Positions 11,001-22,843 of a stretch of 64,000 nt of DNA are shown here, piece by piece (within the stretch, counting starts at the first letter, position 1; every line of letters begins with the position of its first letter). The notes below the pieces were generated by a model. The model saw only the letters and a program-made list of their open reading frames with translations. It ran no database searches and was not told where the DNA came from. The position numbers and the translations under genes were made by a program. The DNA is from Cercis canadensis (lineage: Eukaryota; Streptophyta; Magnoliopsida; Fabales; Fabaceae), in contig QAOA01000289.1 in the NCBI GenBank assembly GCA_003255065.1, forward strand, positions 605,805-669,804, written 5' to 3'.

Positions 11001-13436
11001 TGTCTGTGTTGAAATTTACTGAAAGGCTGCCAAGGGGGCACAGCCCCTCTGGAATGGGCTTAAAAAAGCGAATAACTATGTAATCTAGAATAATATTCTC
11101 TTCAAGATTTAAACCTAATCACAAAGAGCAGACAACTATGGGGAACTATATGATCCATTGATTTAATCAGTTTCTATTTCCTAACCAGCTGAGGTGACTG
11201 GAAAATGAAAATGAACCCAAAACCATCTAAGTATCTGTATCTCCAATGATATGAGACATACTTGCACCTCATTTTATGCATTCAAAGACCCATAAATTCC
11301 AAGCACTCCACAAAATTGTTAAGGTGGTATAAATAACTGAAGGAGGATTTTTTTTCCCTCTTTTTCTTCTACTTTTTTATCCCGTTTTCACTATGTTTCT
11401 AGGTCATAATTTAGATGAGAACTTAACAAGTAGCTCTAATTGCAGCTGCCCCATTCAGCTGCCATGACCACAGCAAGTGCTTATCTTAACTTATTTGTTC
11501 TTTAGAATCATTATTTCTGACGAATCCCATGCCCAATTTCCATAGTGATTCTCAAGTCACAACTGATACAAAGCATCAGGTAAGAGATTCAAGACTCATA
11601 GGAATACCAAATAGGAAGAAAAACTATTCATCATTGCATTTACACATCCATGATGCCACTGAAGAATCATCCAGGAAACAGCCATGTTTTCATAACTTCA
11701 TTTAGTTTATGTTTTTTTTCTTTTTCTTTTTTTCTTTTTTCCTGTTGGGCAGGCAGATGTTTCAACATTGGTAGATATCACCCCTCTGCTCTGCTACATC
11801 CCCTAGTTGCTCTTCAATGACTCTTTGTCCACAATGAGAAGAGTAATCGGAATACCATTACAGAAGATATCACCCACACCACACCACACGACTTTATCAT
11901 AGTGTAATATATATTGTATGATAACAAACATTTCACAATGCTCGTCTAGTCCTTTAACCCAATCCTCAGTCAGGAGACTGGAAAACCAAGTAGAAGCTGT
12001 ATCCAATGAGTATTCAAAGATGTGGAAAGAAAAAGACTTCTTATTTATTTCCATGTGTAAACCCAGTAATGAAATTTAATGAATGACCCTGAGGACAGAT
12101 TAGAAAATCATTTTCCCATGTAAAAGAGGATGGTTTAGGAAAGATGGAAGCATTAGCATATTACTGAGAGTGGATGTAAAATTCAAACACGTTGCCATCC
12201 ATATTTTCATTACCACATCATTATCACTGTTATATTTGCTGCTGTTTGTGACCCTCATTCAGCTTTTTTGAGCCTTTCTCAACAAAAGTCTATAGAAGAA
12301 TTATAAGGCTGACTAAATTTAAATAATCAATTTTCATTCCAACAAAAAATTAACCACTACATCAGATTTACAATTACAAGTCAAAACAGGTACACTCTAA
12401 CTCTTCACACTATAAAAGAAGGGGGAAACAAAAAATATCCCCCACATACAATAAATTGCCGTACAAGCAACATAACACTGACCTTAAACTGCGAATGAAA
12501 TGGATGAAATCCATGACTGCTATACCCAACTTTCGGCGCCACTGTCACAGCCCCACTGGCCTTAGCTGACTCGCCCATATCCTTCCTCTCACTATCTGCA
12601 GTTTGAGCTGTATCCTCGCCCCACTCTGGCTCCTCCACGGCCTGAGTTGGGTCGCCATCTGCCACAATAACCAGAGGATCACCATCTTCGTCCTCGTCAT
12701 CATCATCACCCACCATTCCACCTCTTTCCATGGCCATATGGTTGTTGTCATTCAACACTATCTGCAAATCATCCTCACTGTCACTATCCCAATCATCGCC
12801 TTCACCTCTTTCACCACTCTCATCGACCCTTCGGTAGGCTTCAGCTCCTGTTGCGGCAACCAATACACCGCCAGCACCAGTGGATAGCCCAGGAATAATC
12901 GGCCCCGAACCCGCATCTTCAATTCCGTTGCCGTCCTCCTCGATATCAAATTTTACATCTTTATCCATCAAATCAACGCCTTTCACACCAACTTCGTTGC
13001 GACTATCATCAATGGCAGATTCCTTACCACAGCTCATATCCTGCAAAGCCCTATTCGCCAATTCCACATCCCCACGCTCAAGAACCCTAGCCCCTTGAGC
13101 TGAATCCTCTTCTTTCTCAAGTCGTGGCTTATCCATCTGGTCGCGGTCGATCATATCCCGCGCAGAATAGGCTGCGGCGGCGGGGATAGATTCCTTGACG
13201 GTAACGGCGTGGTTGGGAGCTGTAGTTTGATCCATGGACTTCTGTGAAACAGAGGAATTAGAGTGGGAACCTCCGTAGAGGATCTCATCGTCATCGGTGC
13301 GGAGGTTGAGATCGATCGGACGGTTGGAAGATGGAGGTGCAGGGGAGGCGCGAGGGTGAGGTGCAGAGGATGATGAAGAAGCAAAAGGTCGGAGGACGTC
13401 TGTATATAAATCTCCGAACTCATCGTCGTCTTCCAT
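5048..13436 (-). CDS. FIPS5: FIPS5/Fip1[V]-like pre-mRNA polyadenylation factor
   Basis: Fip1 is a subunit of the nuclear cleavage/polyadenylation specificity machinery and links poly(A) polymerase to CPSF. Nine exons join in frame with GT-AG borders: 12483-13436, 10313-10560, 9870-9996, 9722-9790, 9450-9590, 9160-9261, 8706-9052, 6755-8408 and 5048-5611. Together they give about 1401 residues, somewhat longer than my recollection of about 1200 for the Arabidopsis protein. Order of parts: an acidic N-terminus starting MEDDDEFGDLYTDVL, with PIDLNLRTDDDEILYGG; more acidic blocks; a Gly/Pro-rich stretch (PGPTTSAPGGPPGQ, GRGRGDWRP); the Fip1 motif at about residues 401-443 (WKYPGVDASDFFNFGLNEES); then a very long charged Arg/Asp/Glu/Lys region, mostly in the 1654-base exon 8; and the end RPARKRRWIGS. 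The start is the ATG before MEDDDEF; 19 residues open upstream look like leader. Intron 1 is about 1.9 kb and intron 8 about 1.1 kb. Confidence 0.93.
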
Positions 13437-16161
13437 TGAAGATGATGGAGGAAGAGTTTCGGACACAACCAGAGGAATGAATGAGTGAAACACAAAGCTA
13501 TGTGCTTTTCAGCCTTTGAGCCTTGAGGAGGGTTTTGAGGTTTGGCAAAAAAGTGCCAGACAAATTACTTGCGTGAACGTGGCCTTTGTGAATCAGTTTA
13601 CATTTTCACCACCGTACAAAACTCAAAACATAAAAGTAATAAAAAGTAACAAATAAAAATAAATAAAAGTCTTCCTAGCTAAAATATAAAATAATAACCC
13701 AATTTAAAATAAAATAAAAAACGCTAAGTAGAAATATAAATCTCCACTGAAACAAAAAAAAAAAACATAAATATGATTTTAGTGTTTTCAATTGGTTTTA
13801 TAGGTTTGGTTTGTGAGGAAATTGAATATAGAAAGATTACAAAAAAGCAGTACAAATTTTCTAAGTACTAATATTTGAGAGGAAAAAACTCATAAGTTCT
13901 AAATGCAGCCAAAATATCCTAAAAAATTTATTAAATATGAAATAATAATGAAATGTTTAAGTAATTTGATAAAAAAAAATTTAATTTTAACATTCATTTA
14001 AAAGATTTTAAAGAAAATAAACAAACAGGTTTAAGATATCTCATTTTTTGTTTTTTTCATTTTTCTTATATTAAGCAATTACAAAATAATTTGTATTATA
14101 TATATTTATTTATTTTCTCGCTTTCATCTTTACCATTTATACTCTTAAAAAATTGTGGAAAATATATGAAAGAGGAGAGGAAATGTTAATCATAATAGTT
14201 TATGTTATGAACAATGCTATTTGTACTTGCATTTACATTTCTTGAGATATATTATTTGTTTTGATAAACTTAAGATGTGTTATTAACAAATGAGATCGTG
14301 TATTAATAACTTTAAAAATATTTTAATAACAAAGCAAAAAGATTATAAGTTCTACCATATTCAATAACGTTATCACAATTATTTTATAAAAATACGTTAT
14401 TATAATTTTTGTTTTATATTTGTTACTATGACTTTAAATTTAAACACAAAACTCACAAACTTACTTCAAATAAGTATTTAAAAGAATATTGAGCATTTAA
14501 TGTTATGATCATGCACAAAATTTTCGAGCATAAAACCAATCTCATGATTAATAAGAGAATATTATATTTCATTTAATTTTTAGTAGCTCTGATTTTGAAT
14601 TTTTTTTAAACTACTCAAGCTCTTTATAATTATAGACCATACTTAATTAGTAACTTTCTTATTTTAGATATTGCAAAATGTGGACGTTGTCTAGCCAAAA
14701 TTTAAACTTGTTATGAAAATGAGAATCTTAAAACAATCAATGCGGGGCTACACCAAGGAAAAATAAAATATAAACTTAGTAATTTAGGATTTGTTGCTTT
14801 ACCAATGCAAGTTTAACTTTCCTCCTAAGTTAATGAAATGTTAGATTAAGCATCTTAGCTAATATTGTTGCACGCACTTTCACTATTAACAATTATAGTA
14901 GTTTTCTTTATATGGAAAGAGTTTATTGAAGGGATGCCAGGTTTGTGAATAAGATAGACAGAAATTCTTAGGATGATTGGTTTTGGGAGCACTGCTTATT
15001 GTAACTTGAAACAGTAGTCCTTCCAACCACCTTAGGATTTTAAAGAANAAAGAATTTTTTTTTTTTTTTTATATATATTGCTTAATGCCACATTATTTGT
15101 TGAAGTGGTATAATTTGAATTTTGTACCAATTATGTTAAATATGATATAATGTGATATTAAATAATATGAAAATAATCTTACTCAAAAGTCTATAGAGAC
15201 CATTTTATTATTATTTTTTTTTATTTTTGACTATGACATTGGATTCAAATACAAAATTTACAAATCATGAAGACGATCTTAATTATTTGGGTATCATTTT
15301 ACTATGTTAAGTTATCATTTTTTGGTCATTATTTTTTGCTTGCATATGTACAATTAATTAAAATTGATTTAAATAAAATAATTAAATAATAAATTAAACA
15401 ATTTATGATCTTAATCTCTATTTTTGTTTCTAGAGATTTAAGTTTAGTTCACTCGCCATTAATTTCGAAATATCATTTTACTCACTTCAACTTCTCTATT
15501 TCTTACTATTTTAAAAACTTTCACTTAAAATACATACTTATGTGCAACATTTTAAAATCATATTTATATTAATTTAAGCAAACCTTGACAATAAAAAGAC
15601 AATATTTTACTTTTAAGTAGTTTATACTTATATAGAAAATTTCACCACACCATGTTACAAAAAAAAAAGTACTTTTGAAAATGCTTATTCTCTTATTTTT
15701 TCAATGATATTTATTTTCTAACACAACGTATTACATGATAAGAAAAATATAAATCTTTAAAGGAAAATTATTTTTCAGTTTCAAAACTAAGGTGAAAATA
15801 TTCTTAAGTGCTAAAAGTATGTATTTGGTAAAATGATTAAAATATTTTTTAAATATTATATAATTATTTTTTAATATATGGCGATTATATTTAAATATAA
15901 AAATATAATAATCATATATATAAATAAAATAATTTTATTATTTTATTTGTGTGATAGACACTTATATACTCCAATTATTAGCACTTGAGTGTTCACATAA
16001 AAAAAAAATTATTAGCACTTGAGTGTCATTTCTCATTCTGTTTAGAACTTGGCAACAATTTTCCTGATCTTTAATTTAAAATATGAAATAAGTCGAGGAA
16101 CGAAATTAAGTATACCACTACGCCTTCGACGATAGTTAACTAGTGAGAAAGTACGAAGTTG
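13437..16161. other. Divergent intergenic region, AT-rich
   Basis: This spacer lies between the 5' ends of the FIPS5-like gene (-) and the PPR gene (+), so it should carry both promoters. The outer 150-200 bases on each side are less AT-rich. The middle is more than 75% A+T by eye, with long T and A runs and a lone N at 15048 that is not flanked by a copy. Degenerate copies of a short motif (ACTATGACTTTAAATTTAAA and similar) occur near 14422 and 15226. No gene is visible. Confidence 0.5.
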
Positions 16162-18381
16162 ATGCAGCTTCCTCCCCAGTCTCGCCATTTCTTCAGGGAG
16201 CTCCTTGAGCACACCCAGGAGAAAAACCTCCGTAAAGGTCGGTCCTTGCACGCTCAGATTATCAAAAGTGGTTCCTTTTCGTGCGTTTACCTTGCCAACA
16301 GCCTCGTCAACTTCTATGCCAAGTGCGGTCACTTGGTTAAGGCCAAGATTGTTTTCGACAACATCAGCAACAAGGACGTGGTCTCATGGAATTGCCTCAT
16401 CAATGGCTACTCTCAACAGGGTTCCTCTGGTTCCTCCTTCGTCATGGAGCTCTTTCGGCGTATGAGGGCAGAGAACACCTTCCCAAATGCCCACACTTTT
16501 GCCGGCGTCTTTGCTGCCGCTTCCAATTTATCAGACATTCACGGTGGGCAGCAAGCTCACACTCTTGCTATCAAAACTGCAAGCTTTTATGACGTTTTTG
16601 TTGGGAGTTCGCTTCTCAATATGTATTGTAAAACGGGTTTTGTCTTTGAAGCTCGAAAGCTGTTTGAAAGAATGCCCGAAAGGAACCCAGTTTCTTGGGC
16701 TACAATAATTTCTGGGTATGGGACGCAAGAGCTGGCTAGCGAGGCTCTGGAGATTTTTGAATGCATGCGTCGTGAAACAGAGGGGGAGAACGAGTTTGTG
16801 TACACTAGTGTTCTAAGTGCCTTGACAATTCCTGAATTTGTAGACACTGGTAAGCAAATTCATTCTCTCGCCATTAAGAATGGGTTGCTATCGATTATCT
16901 CTGTGGGCAATGCTCTTGTAACAATGTATGCAAAATGCGGCAGCTTGGATGATGCACTTAAGACATTTGATTTGTCAGGGAATAAAAATTCTATCACATG
17001 GTCAGCAATGATTACTGGTTATGCACAAAGTGGGGACTCCCACGAGGCTTTGAAGTTGTTTTACAGGATGCATCTATCTGGATTAGTACCCAGTGAATTT
17101 ACTCTTGTCGGAGTAATCAATGCTTGCAGTGATCTTGGCGCAATTATAGAAGGAAAACAGATGCACGGTTATGCGTTGAAGTCAGGGTATGAATTGCACA
17201 TGTTCATTTTGACCGCTTTAGTTGACATGTATGCAAAGTGTGGTAGCATAGCTGACGCTCGTAAGGGTTTCGATTATCTACAACAACCTGATATTGTTCT
17301 TTGGACTTCTATTATAGCAGGGTATGTACAAAATGGGGAGAATGAAGGTGCTCTTAATCTGTACTGTCAAATGCAGATGGAGGGAATTATACCCAATGAG
17401 CTAACTATGGCAAGTGTCCTGAAAGCCTGTTCCAGCCTAGCTGCATTAGATCAAGGAAAGCAAATCCATGCTCGGATCATTAAGAATGGTTTCAGCTTAG
17501 AAGTCCCGATTGGAAGTGCTCTTTCAGCCATGTACGCAAAATGTGGAAGTTTGGAGGATGGTTACATTGTATTTGGGAGAATGCCTACCAGAGATGTGAT
17601 TTCATGGAATGCAATGATATCCGGACTTTCTCAGAATGGTCATGGTTATGAAGCCTTGGAGTTGTTTGAGGAGATGTGTTTGGAGGGCACAAAACCAGAC
17701 CATGTCACATTTGTGAATCTTCTCTCTGCTTGTAGTCATATGGGACTGGTGGAAAGAGGTTGGATTTATTTTAAGATGATGGATGAATTTAGCATTGTTC
17801 CAACAGTAGAGCACTATGCTTGCATGGTTGATATTTTGAGCCGTGCTGGTAAACTCAATGAAGCAAAAGAATTCATTGAATCAGCAAGAATTGATCATGG
17901 TCTGTGTTTGTGGCGCATATTATTAGCGGCTTGTAAGAACTATCGAAACTATGATCTGGGTGCCTATGCTGGAGAGAAACTAATAGAGTTAGGATCACTG
18001 GAATCATCTGCTTATGTATTGTTATCGAGTATATACACAGCCTTGGGAAAGTGGGATGATGTGGAGCGTGTAAGGAGGATGATGAAAGTTCGAGGGGTGA
18101 GCAAAGAACCTGGTTGTAGCTGGATTGAGTTGAAGAGTTTGGTTCACGTGTTTGTTGTTGGAGATCAGATGCACCCACAAATAGATGAAATTAAGGCAGA
18201 GTTAAGGTTATTGACCAAATTGATGAAAGATGAAGGATATCGGCCTCTTTCTGATTCATTCTCTGTAACTGCCAGAGATTATTTAAGAGGTATTATTCCC
18301 ATTGCTTGGCAATTAATTTTTCTAATTAATAAAACAAATAATTTTTTTAATTGTATGAATTATAAAGTACAATCTTTCTGA
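16162..18381 (+). CDS. PPR protein of the PLS class, At2g33680-like (E subgroup)
   Basis: A pentatricopeptide-repeat protein with alternating P, L and S repeats from about residue 20 to 590. Typical S/L motifs recur: LVNFYAKCG, NALVTMYAKCGSLDDA, DVVSWNCLINGYSQQG, ITWSAMITGYAQSGD. It ends in an E/E+ region (CSWIELKSLVHVFVVGDQMHP) and lacks a DYW deaminase domain. E-class members bind organelle transcripts and usually act in C-to-U editing with a DYW partner; the target cannot be read from sequence. A TTG codon precedes the ATG at 16162, and I use the ATG. The order of repeats and many local phrases match Arabidopsis At2g33680 (PCMP-E19). The last 30 residues of this unspliced frame (after RDYLRG) are AT-rich and look intronic. 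A better C-terminus is obtained by splicing at 18289 to 19160, giving a stop at 19213-19215. Confidence 0.9.
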   Translation: MQLPPQSRHFFRELLEHTQEKNLRKGRSLHAQIIKSGSFSCVYLANSLVNFYAKCGHLVKAKIVFDNISNKDVVSWNCLINGYSQQGSSGSSFVMELFRRMRAENTFPNAHTFAGVFAAASNLSDIHGGQQAHTLAIKTASFYDVFVGSSLLNMYCKTGFVFEARKLFERMPERNPVSWATIISGYGTQELASEALEIFECMRRETEGENEFVYTSVLSALTIPEFVDTGKQIHSLAIKNGLLSIISVGNALVTMYAKCGSLDDALKTFDLSGNKNSITWSAMITGYAQSGDSHEALKLFYRMHLSGLVPSEFTLVGVINACSDLGAIIEGKQMHGYALKSGYELHMFILTALVDMYAKCGSIADARKGFDYLQQPDIVLWTSIIAGYVQNGENEGALNLYCQMQMEGIIPNELTMASVLKACSSLAALDQGKQIHARIIKNGFSLEVPIGSALSAMYAKCGSLEDGYIVFGRMPTRDVISWNAMISGLSQNGHGYEALELFEEMCLEGTKPDHVTFVNLLSACSHMGLVERGWIYFKMMDEFSIVPTVEHYACMVDILSRAGKLNEAKEFIESARIDHGLCLWRILLAACKNYRNYDLGAYAGEKLIELGSLESSAYVLLSSIYTALGKWDDVERVRRMMKVRGVSKEPGCSWIELKSLVHVFVVGDQMHPQIDEIKAELRLLTKLMKDEGYRPLSDSFSVTARDYLRGIIPIAWQLIFLINKTNNFFNCMNYKVQSF

Positions 18382-19990
18382 CAAATGTGACAGTTCTATT
18401 TATTATCTAGAATGAACTATCCTGATTCTTGAAAAATCTGATATTTTTTTCTGTTGAGTGGGCTGGTTCCTCTTTTTCTTTTGTAAAACTAATCAGGTTA
18501 TTGCTGTTTCTTCTTTGTCCATGCACCAAACTTCAGGGTGCATTTTGCAGAAAATTGAACTTTACTGCAGGCATGATTTTTAGGATGAAATAATAACCAA
18601 ATTTGTGGATCTATCTTTTCTTACCCTGGTTTTGGTTTATTGTAAACATGAAAAGGGCTCAGCTTGATATGTTTACTTGGTGTGAGAAAAGAATTCTAAT
18701 ATTTGTTTTTGGTCATCGGGAGTTAGTCCCTACTGGGTGCTATATGTCTATGCTCTGAAATTTTGTCTTGTGAATCATAATGATTTGTTACCAAGTCATT
18801 CATCTCCTAATTACTCTCGTTATATTGCTTCATTGATTTGAAATTTTGAACCGAAGGGATCCTGCCACAATGTAAGGACATGATGCACCAATTGCAATCT
18901 GGTGCATGTGACTAATCGAAGGCATTTATTGTGGATGGTTATATGATTTAATTCTCACTGTTAAAGGGGCATCTCTGTAACTGTATTGAGATAAATACAA
19001 TTTGCATTTGGACCTACATCATCTTGTCTTTAAACTCACCTGCACCATCAGCTTTCCCTTTATTTGTGCTATGTTGGGTTTTATTAAATGTTATCCCCTT
19101 TTTATTTTAATTCTTTAAATTTGTAATTTTTCCTTTGTTTTCATCTTTTATTCTATTAGTTCAAGAAGATCAAGAAGGCAGCGAAGACTTACAAATTGCT
19201 GTTTGTGGTGGTTAGTAGCAAGATTGGGGAGATGTTCAACTCATGCAGAATGTAAGACTATAGTGTTCCTTATAATTAGAAAACTCTGAGAAATTACAGT
19301 GACCTTTTATAGCAGTTCTCTTATGGAGATTTTTGTTATATATATATATATATTCTTGATAATTTTCCATTTTTATCATATTGTATAACACCTTTTATCA
19401 ATGTTTCTTGTTATATATATGTGAAAGAATGGGTGTTGCCATCATAATGCAGAATGGAGAGATGAAAACCATTTTAATTATATTAGTTATTGATTTATCT
19501 TATGAATTGTGAATTAGGGTTTAATTGGGATTTAGAGTTTAATCATGAATCATTTGGGAATTTATGTTTAGTTGTTTGGGTCTTCCTATTCTCGTTAGGA
19601 TCACTGAGTCTTTAAGTGTAGGCTACTTTTCCCAGTAGAATTAGGATTATTAGAGTTGCTATATAAGGCTTAGCATGCCTCTTTGAATTGACAATTTATG
19701 CAAAGCTTGCTGGCAGACTTTGGATGCACCAAGACCAATTGTAAGGTTTCCAGGCTTCGCAAGACCAATTTTGATTGATTTTTTGCATTTTTGGGTGACT
19801 TGTAAGGAAATTTTTGGATATTCCCCTGCCAGCCTCCATCAAATCTGCTCCGGATCTACAACTTTGTGGCTCCCAATCTTGTCTGCCCTTAACCAGTCTC
19901 TGCGCACTCCTTTCTACTTCACACTTGGCTCTGACAATTTAAGGTGCCCAGGAAGTTTCTGCGTCAGCTCTCTCCCCCAAAGTTGAATAA
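18382..19990. other. Downstream region of PPR gene
   Basis: Up to about 19215 this is probably the PPR 3' UTR or its last intron. There is a short TA repeat near 19337. 19420-19720 is unique-looking sequence with a TATA-like CTATATAAGG near 19661. I could not find paired ends for a solo LTR. 19720-19990 precedes the PRP31 copy and may include its 5' UTR. Confidence 0.4.
19160..19215 (+). other. Candidate terminal coding exon of the PPR gene
   Basis: A donor at 18289/18290 (AAGAG|GTATTATT) and an acceptor at 19158-19159 (TTTATTCTATTAG|TTCAAG) keep the frame. They replace the AT-rich tail with the hydrophilic end VQEDQEGSEDLQIAVCGG and a TAG at 19213. This end is more protein-like than the read-through tail. 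The intron would be 870 bases. It is inferred from splice signals and composition only. Confidence 0.45.
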
Positions 19991-21357
19991 ATGGCAACTC
20001 TGGCTGGCTTTTTTCTTGCAGATCTTGTAGAACTATCCAATAATGAGGCTGACATTCCTGAGGATAATGAGGTTGGTGCTGCAGCTGTGGACGAAGATTT
20101 TTATGGAGACACGGCAAACATAGAAAATCTTAACTACATTGACTTGGATGGCGTTTCAAATTTGCAGAAAAGCCAAAGGTAAGTGGAAGAAGCAATTCAA
20201 AAGGGTTCAGTTTATTCAATTTTGAATGGAAGATGATCCTGAGTATCAATTGATTGCGGAATGTAATGCAGTGTCAGTTGACATTGCGAATGAAATTGTT
20301 ATTATCCACAATTTTATTCATAACAAATATCACTTGAAAATTTCCTGAGCTTGAATCATTTGTGGATCACCCAATTGATTATGCATGTGGGGTTAAGAAG
20401 ATAGGAAATGAAATGGATCTTACTCTTGTTGATCTGGAGGGCCTTTTACCCTCAGCTACTATCATGGTGTTCTCAGTTACAGCATCAACTACAAGTGGCT
20501 TCTTGAAGTTCTTAGTAAGATGATTGATGCTTGTGGTCAAGCTCTTGCTCTTGATGCAGCAAAGAAAAAAGGTTCTTGGTTTTACTGAAAGTAGGATGGA
20601 GGGCATTACTCCAAATCTTTCTGCCATTGTTGCGGAGTGTTATTGCAGCTAAACTCGTGGGGACAGTTGGTGGTCTGGAAGGCTGCTTGTAATCTTCAAC
20701 TTCTCGGTGCCAAGAAAAAGAAGCTTTCTGGTTTTTCCACTGGAACATTGCAATTTCATGTAGGTTAAATTGAACAAACATCAGTTTTCAGACTACACCT
20801 TCTCCTCTGAGGACATTTGCTTGCTGGCTCTTCGCTGCAAAGTCTACCTTTGCTGTATGAGTAGATTCAGTCAGATAAGATCCATCAGGGAACACTGGAA
20901 GAGCCCTCACGGAAGAGATCCATAAAAAAAACTGAAATGTGGCAGAACGCCCTCCTGCTAAGCAACCTGAGTCATTTCTGAGCCTAAAAAGACGAGGTGG
21001 TCTTCGGCTGAGGAAGATGAAGTTACGGTTTGCAATGACTGACATGAAGAAGTTAGCCATTAGGATTCTATTTGGTGTGCCTGAGGAGACTTCTTTAGGG
21101 GGTCATCTTGGTGAGGGTTATGGAATGCTTGGTCAGGTTGACAGTGGCATGCTTCGCATTCCAGTTGGTTGAAGCAAACTTGTTATAAGGGTTGTTAAGA
21201 AATTCAAGAAATAGCATTATGGTAGCAGTGGTGCTTCATGTGGATTAACCTTTAGCATTTACACCGGTGCAGGGGATTGAGCTGACAATTCCACAGACTC
21301 ATGCACACCAGCTTGGTAGTGGAACTCAAAGCACCTACTGAAGCAGGCACCAAGCTT
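19991..21357 (+). pseudogene. PRP31: Broken intronless copy of PRP31 (U4/U6 snRNP factor)
   Basis: The parent family (Prp31) is an essential U4/U6 snRNP protein needed for tri-snRNP assembly. The copy opens with MATLAGFFLADL and is intact to NLQKSQR at 20179. A deletion of roughly 17 bases then shifts the frame. Later blocks recur in parental order but in different frames: MEDDPEYQLI near 20228, NEIVIIHNFI, KKIGNEMDLTLVDLEGLLPS near 20395, a GAKKKKLSGFSTGT stretch near 20710, RRGGLRLRKMKLRFAMTDMK near 20990, GEGYGMLGQVDSG near 21112, and QLGSGTQSTY ending near 21346. No splice-site-bounded gaps separate the blocks, so it reads like reverse-transcribed mRNA. There are at least four frame breaks and internal stops, so it is not functional as a full protein. 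No poly(A) tail remains. The 63-residue first segment could still be translated. Confidence 0.85.
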
Positions 21358-22372
21358 GTATATGCTGATAAGACAAATTCTTGTTGCAGGTATAGGGGGA
21401 AATTGGGGATGCTACAGGATGTCACTTAGATGTACATACGGTAGTTTTGAATCCTAGCAATATATGATCGTGATTTTCTGAAACTTGTTCTGTTCATGTT
21501 ATTTTTTGTTCTCAAATCATTCAGTAACGTTATATACTTAGATTTTTGTTGAATTATCTCTTGTCTAAATTCCTTGGGATCAGAGTAAAGGCATACGCTA
21601 ATATTTACGAGCCATTTTTTCTTCTCCTATGTAATTACCGAATAATTTTTCCATTATTTCTTGTCAATCTACATTTAGATGTTTCCCTCCTATATGACTG
21701 GCACAAAAAAATTCAAGCATGTAACTATATAACCATACACTAGATGATACACTGAGATTGCAAGTGTATCTTGGCTTCTAAGGTTATGGAGACTGATGCT
21801 ATCTGAATCATATCCCAACTATTAGCTTACTTAGGTAGGACAAGATTTGCGGTGAACTTATTGTTTTGAGGCTCCTGATGTATTAACTCTCAAATTCCCT
21901 GTTGTAACTTGTAAGTGTGAATGTGAACTTACTGACATTCAAGTTGTTGATTAAAAAAAGAAAGATTTAAACATGCCAAAGGTTTAGGAAAATGAGAGAC
22001 CTTTCTGGTTTCGGAATAACAAATGCGAGGTGTTATGTGTTCTCAAGATATTTACTAGGATCAGAAATGGCCTAAGCTTTTTTTTTTTTTTGCTGGGTTA
22101 TTGTTAATTTGTTAAACAATTAAACTGCCTGACCTCAGAATCAGAATTTTGTTGGCCTAAGTTTTTTATGTGATATTTTTTCTAAATATTTTTACCTTTT
22201 TTTTAAGTTCATTGAGAGGTCATACGATAAATTTTTTTTTGGGTACGAGTCATACGATAATTCGAAAAATTTATTTTTATATATACCAATTAATTAGGCT
22301 ACTACGGCTCTAGTCCGCACTACCCACAGTTTTTTTTTTTAAAAAAAAAAATTATATAAGGCCTTTCCATTT

Positions 22373-22439
22373 TGGGCTGAATCCCGAAGAGAAGGCCCAA
22401 GCTATCTCTGTAGCATGTTTTTCAATACTAAGAGGCCCA
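22373..22439 (+). promoter_or_regulatory. Site II (TGGGCY) cluster upstream of PUS1-like gene
   Basis: Three site II cores lie within 70 bases: TGGGCT at 22373, and GGCCCA (reverse) at 22394 and 22434. Such TCP-bound elements are frequent in plant translation and housekeeping promoters. The functional role is inferred. Confidence 0.5.
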
Positions 22440-22524
22440 AATTCCAAAAGAGGAGAAGGAGGTGGAGTGGGTACTGGAATGGAGCGTACTAGTTTCTGCT
22501 TTCAGACGAATGCGGAGGTAAACG

Positions 22525-22843
22525 GGGAAGTGAGGGTTTAACGTTCTCTGCTTCTTTGCCTCACTCTCATACGGCAGTATCTGTGGAAGCGCCATTTTCA
22601 CCTTTATTCTAGTCCCACGCAGTATCAGGCAGGCACCATTAGCTCCCTCTTGTGCTTCCACTTCAAGGTATCTCTTTCTCCTGNGGGAAGTGAGGGTTTA
22701 ACGTTGTCTGCTTCCTTGCCTCACTCTCATACGGCAGTATCTGTGGAAGCTCCATTTTCACCTTTATTCTAGTCCCACGCAGTATCAGGCAGGCACCATT
22801 AGCTCCCTCTTGTGCTTCCACTTCAAGGTATCTCTTTCTCCTG
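22525..22843. repeat. 159-bp duplication around single N (22684) in 5' UTR
   Basis: 22525-22683 and 22685-22843 are both 159 bases and differ at only three positions (for example GTTCTCTGCTTCTTT against GTTGTCTGCTTCCTT). Both end with the same splice donor. The lone N between them points to two unmerged contig ends, perhaps from two alleles. Confidence 0.85.

Noticed and set aside
19420-19990. Possible solo LTR with a TATA-like CTATATAAGG
   Set aside because: No matching TG...CA borders, polypurine tract, primer site or flanking duplication could be found.
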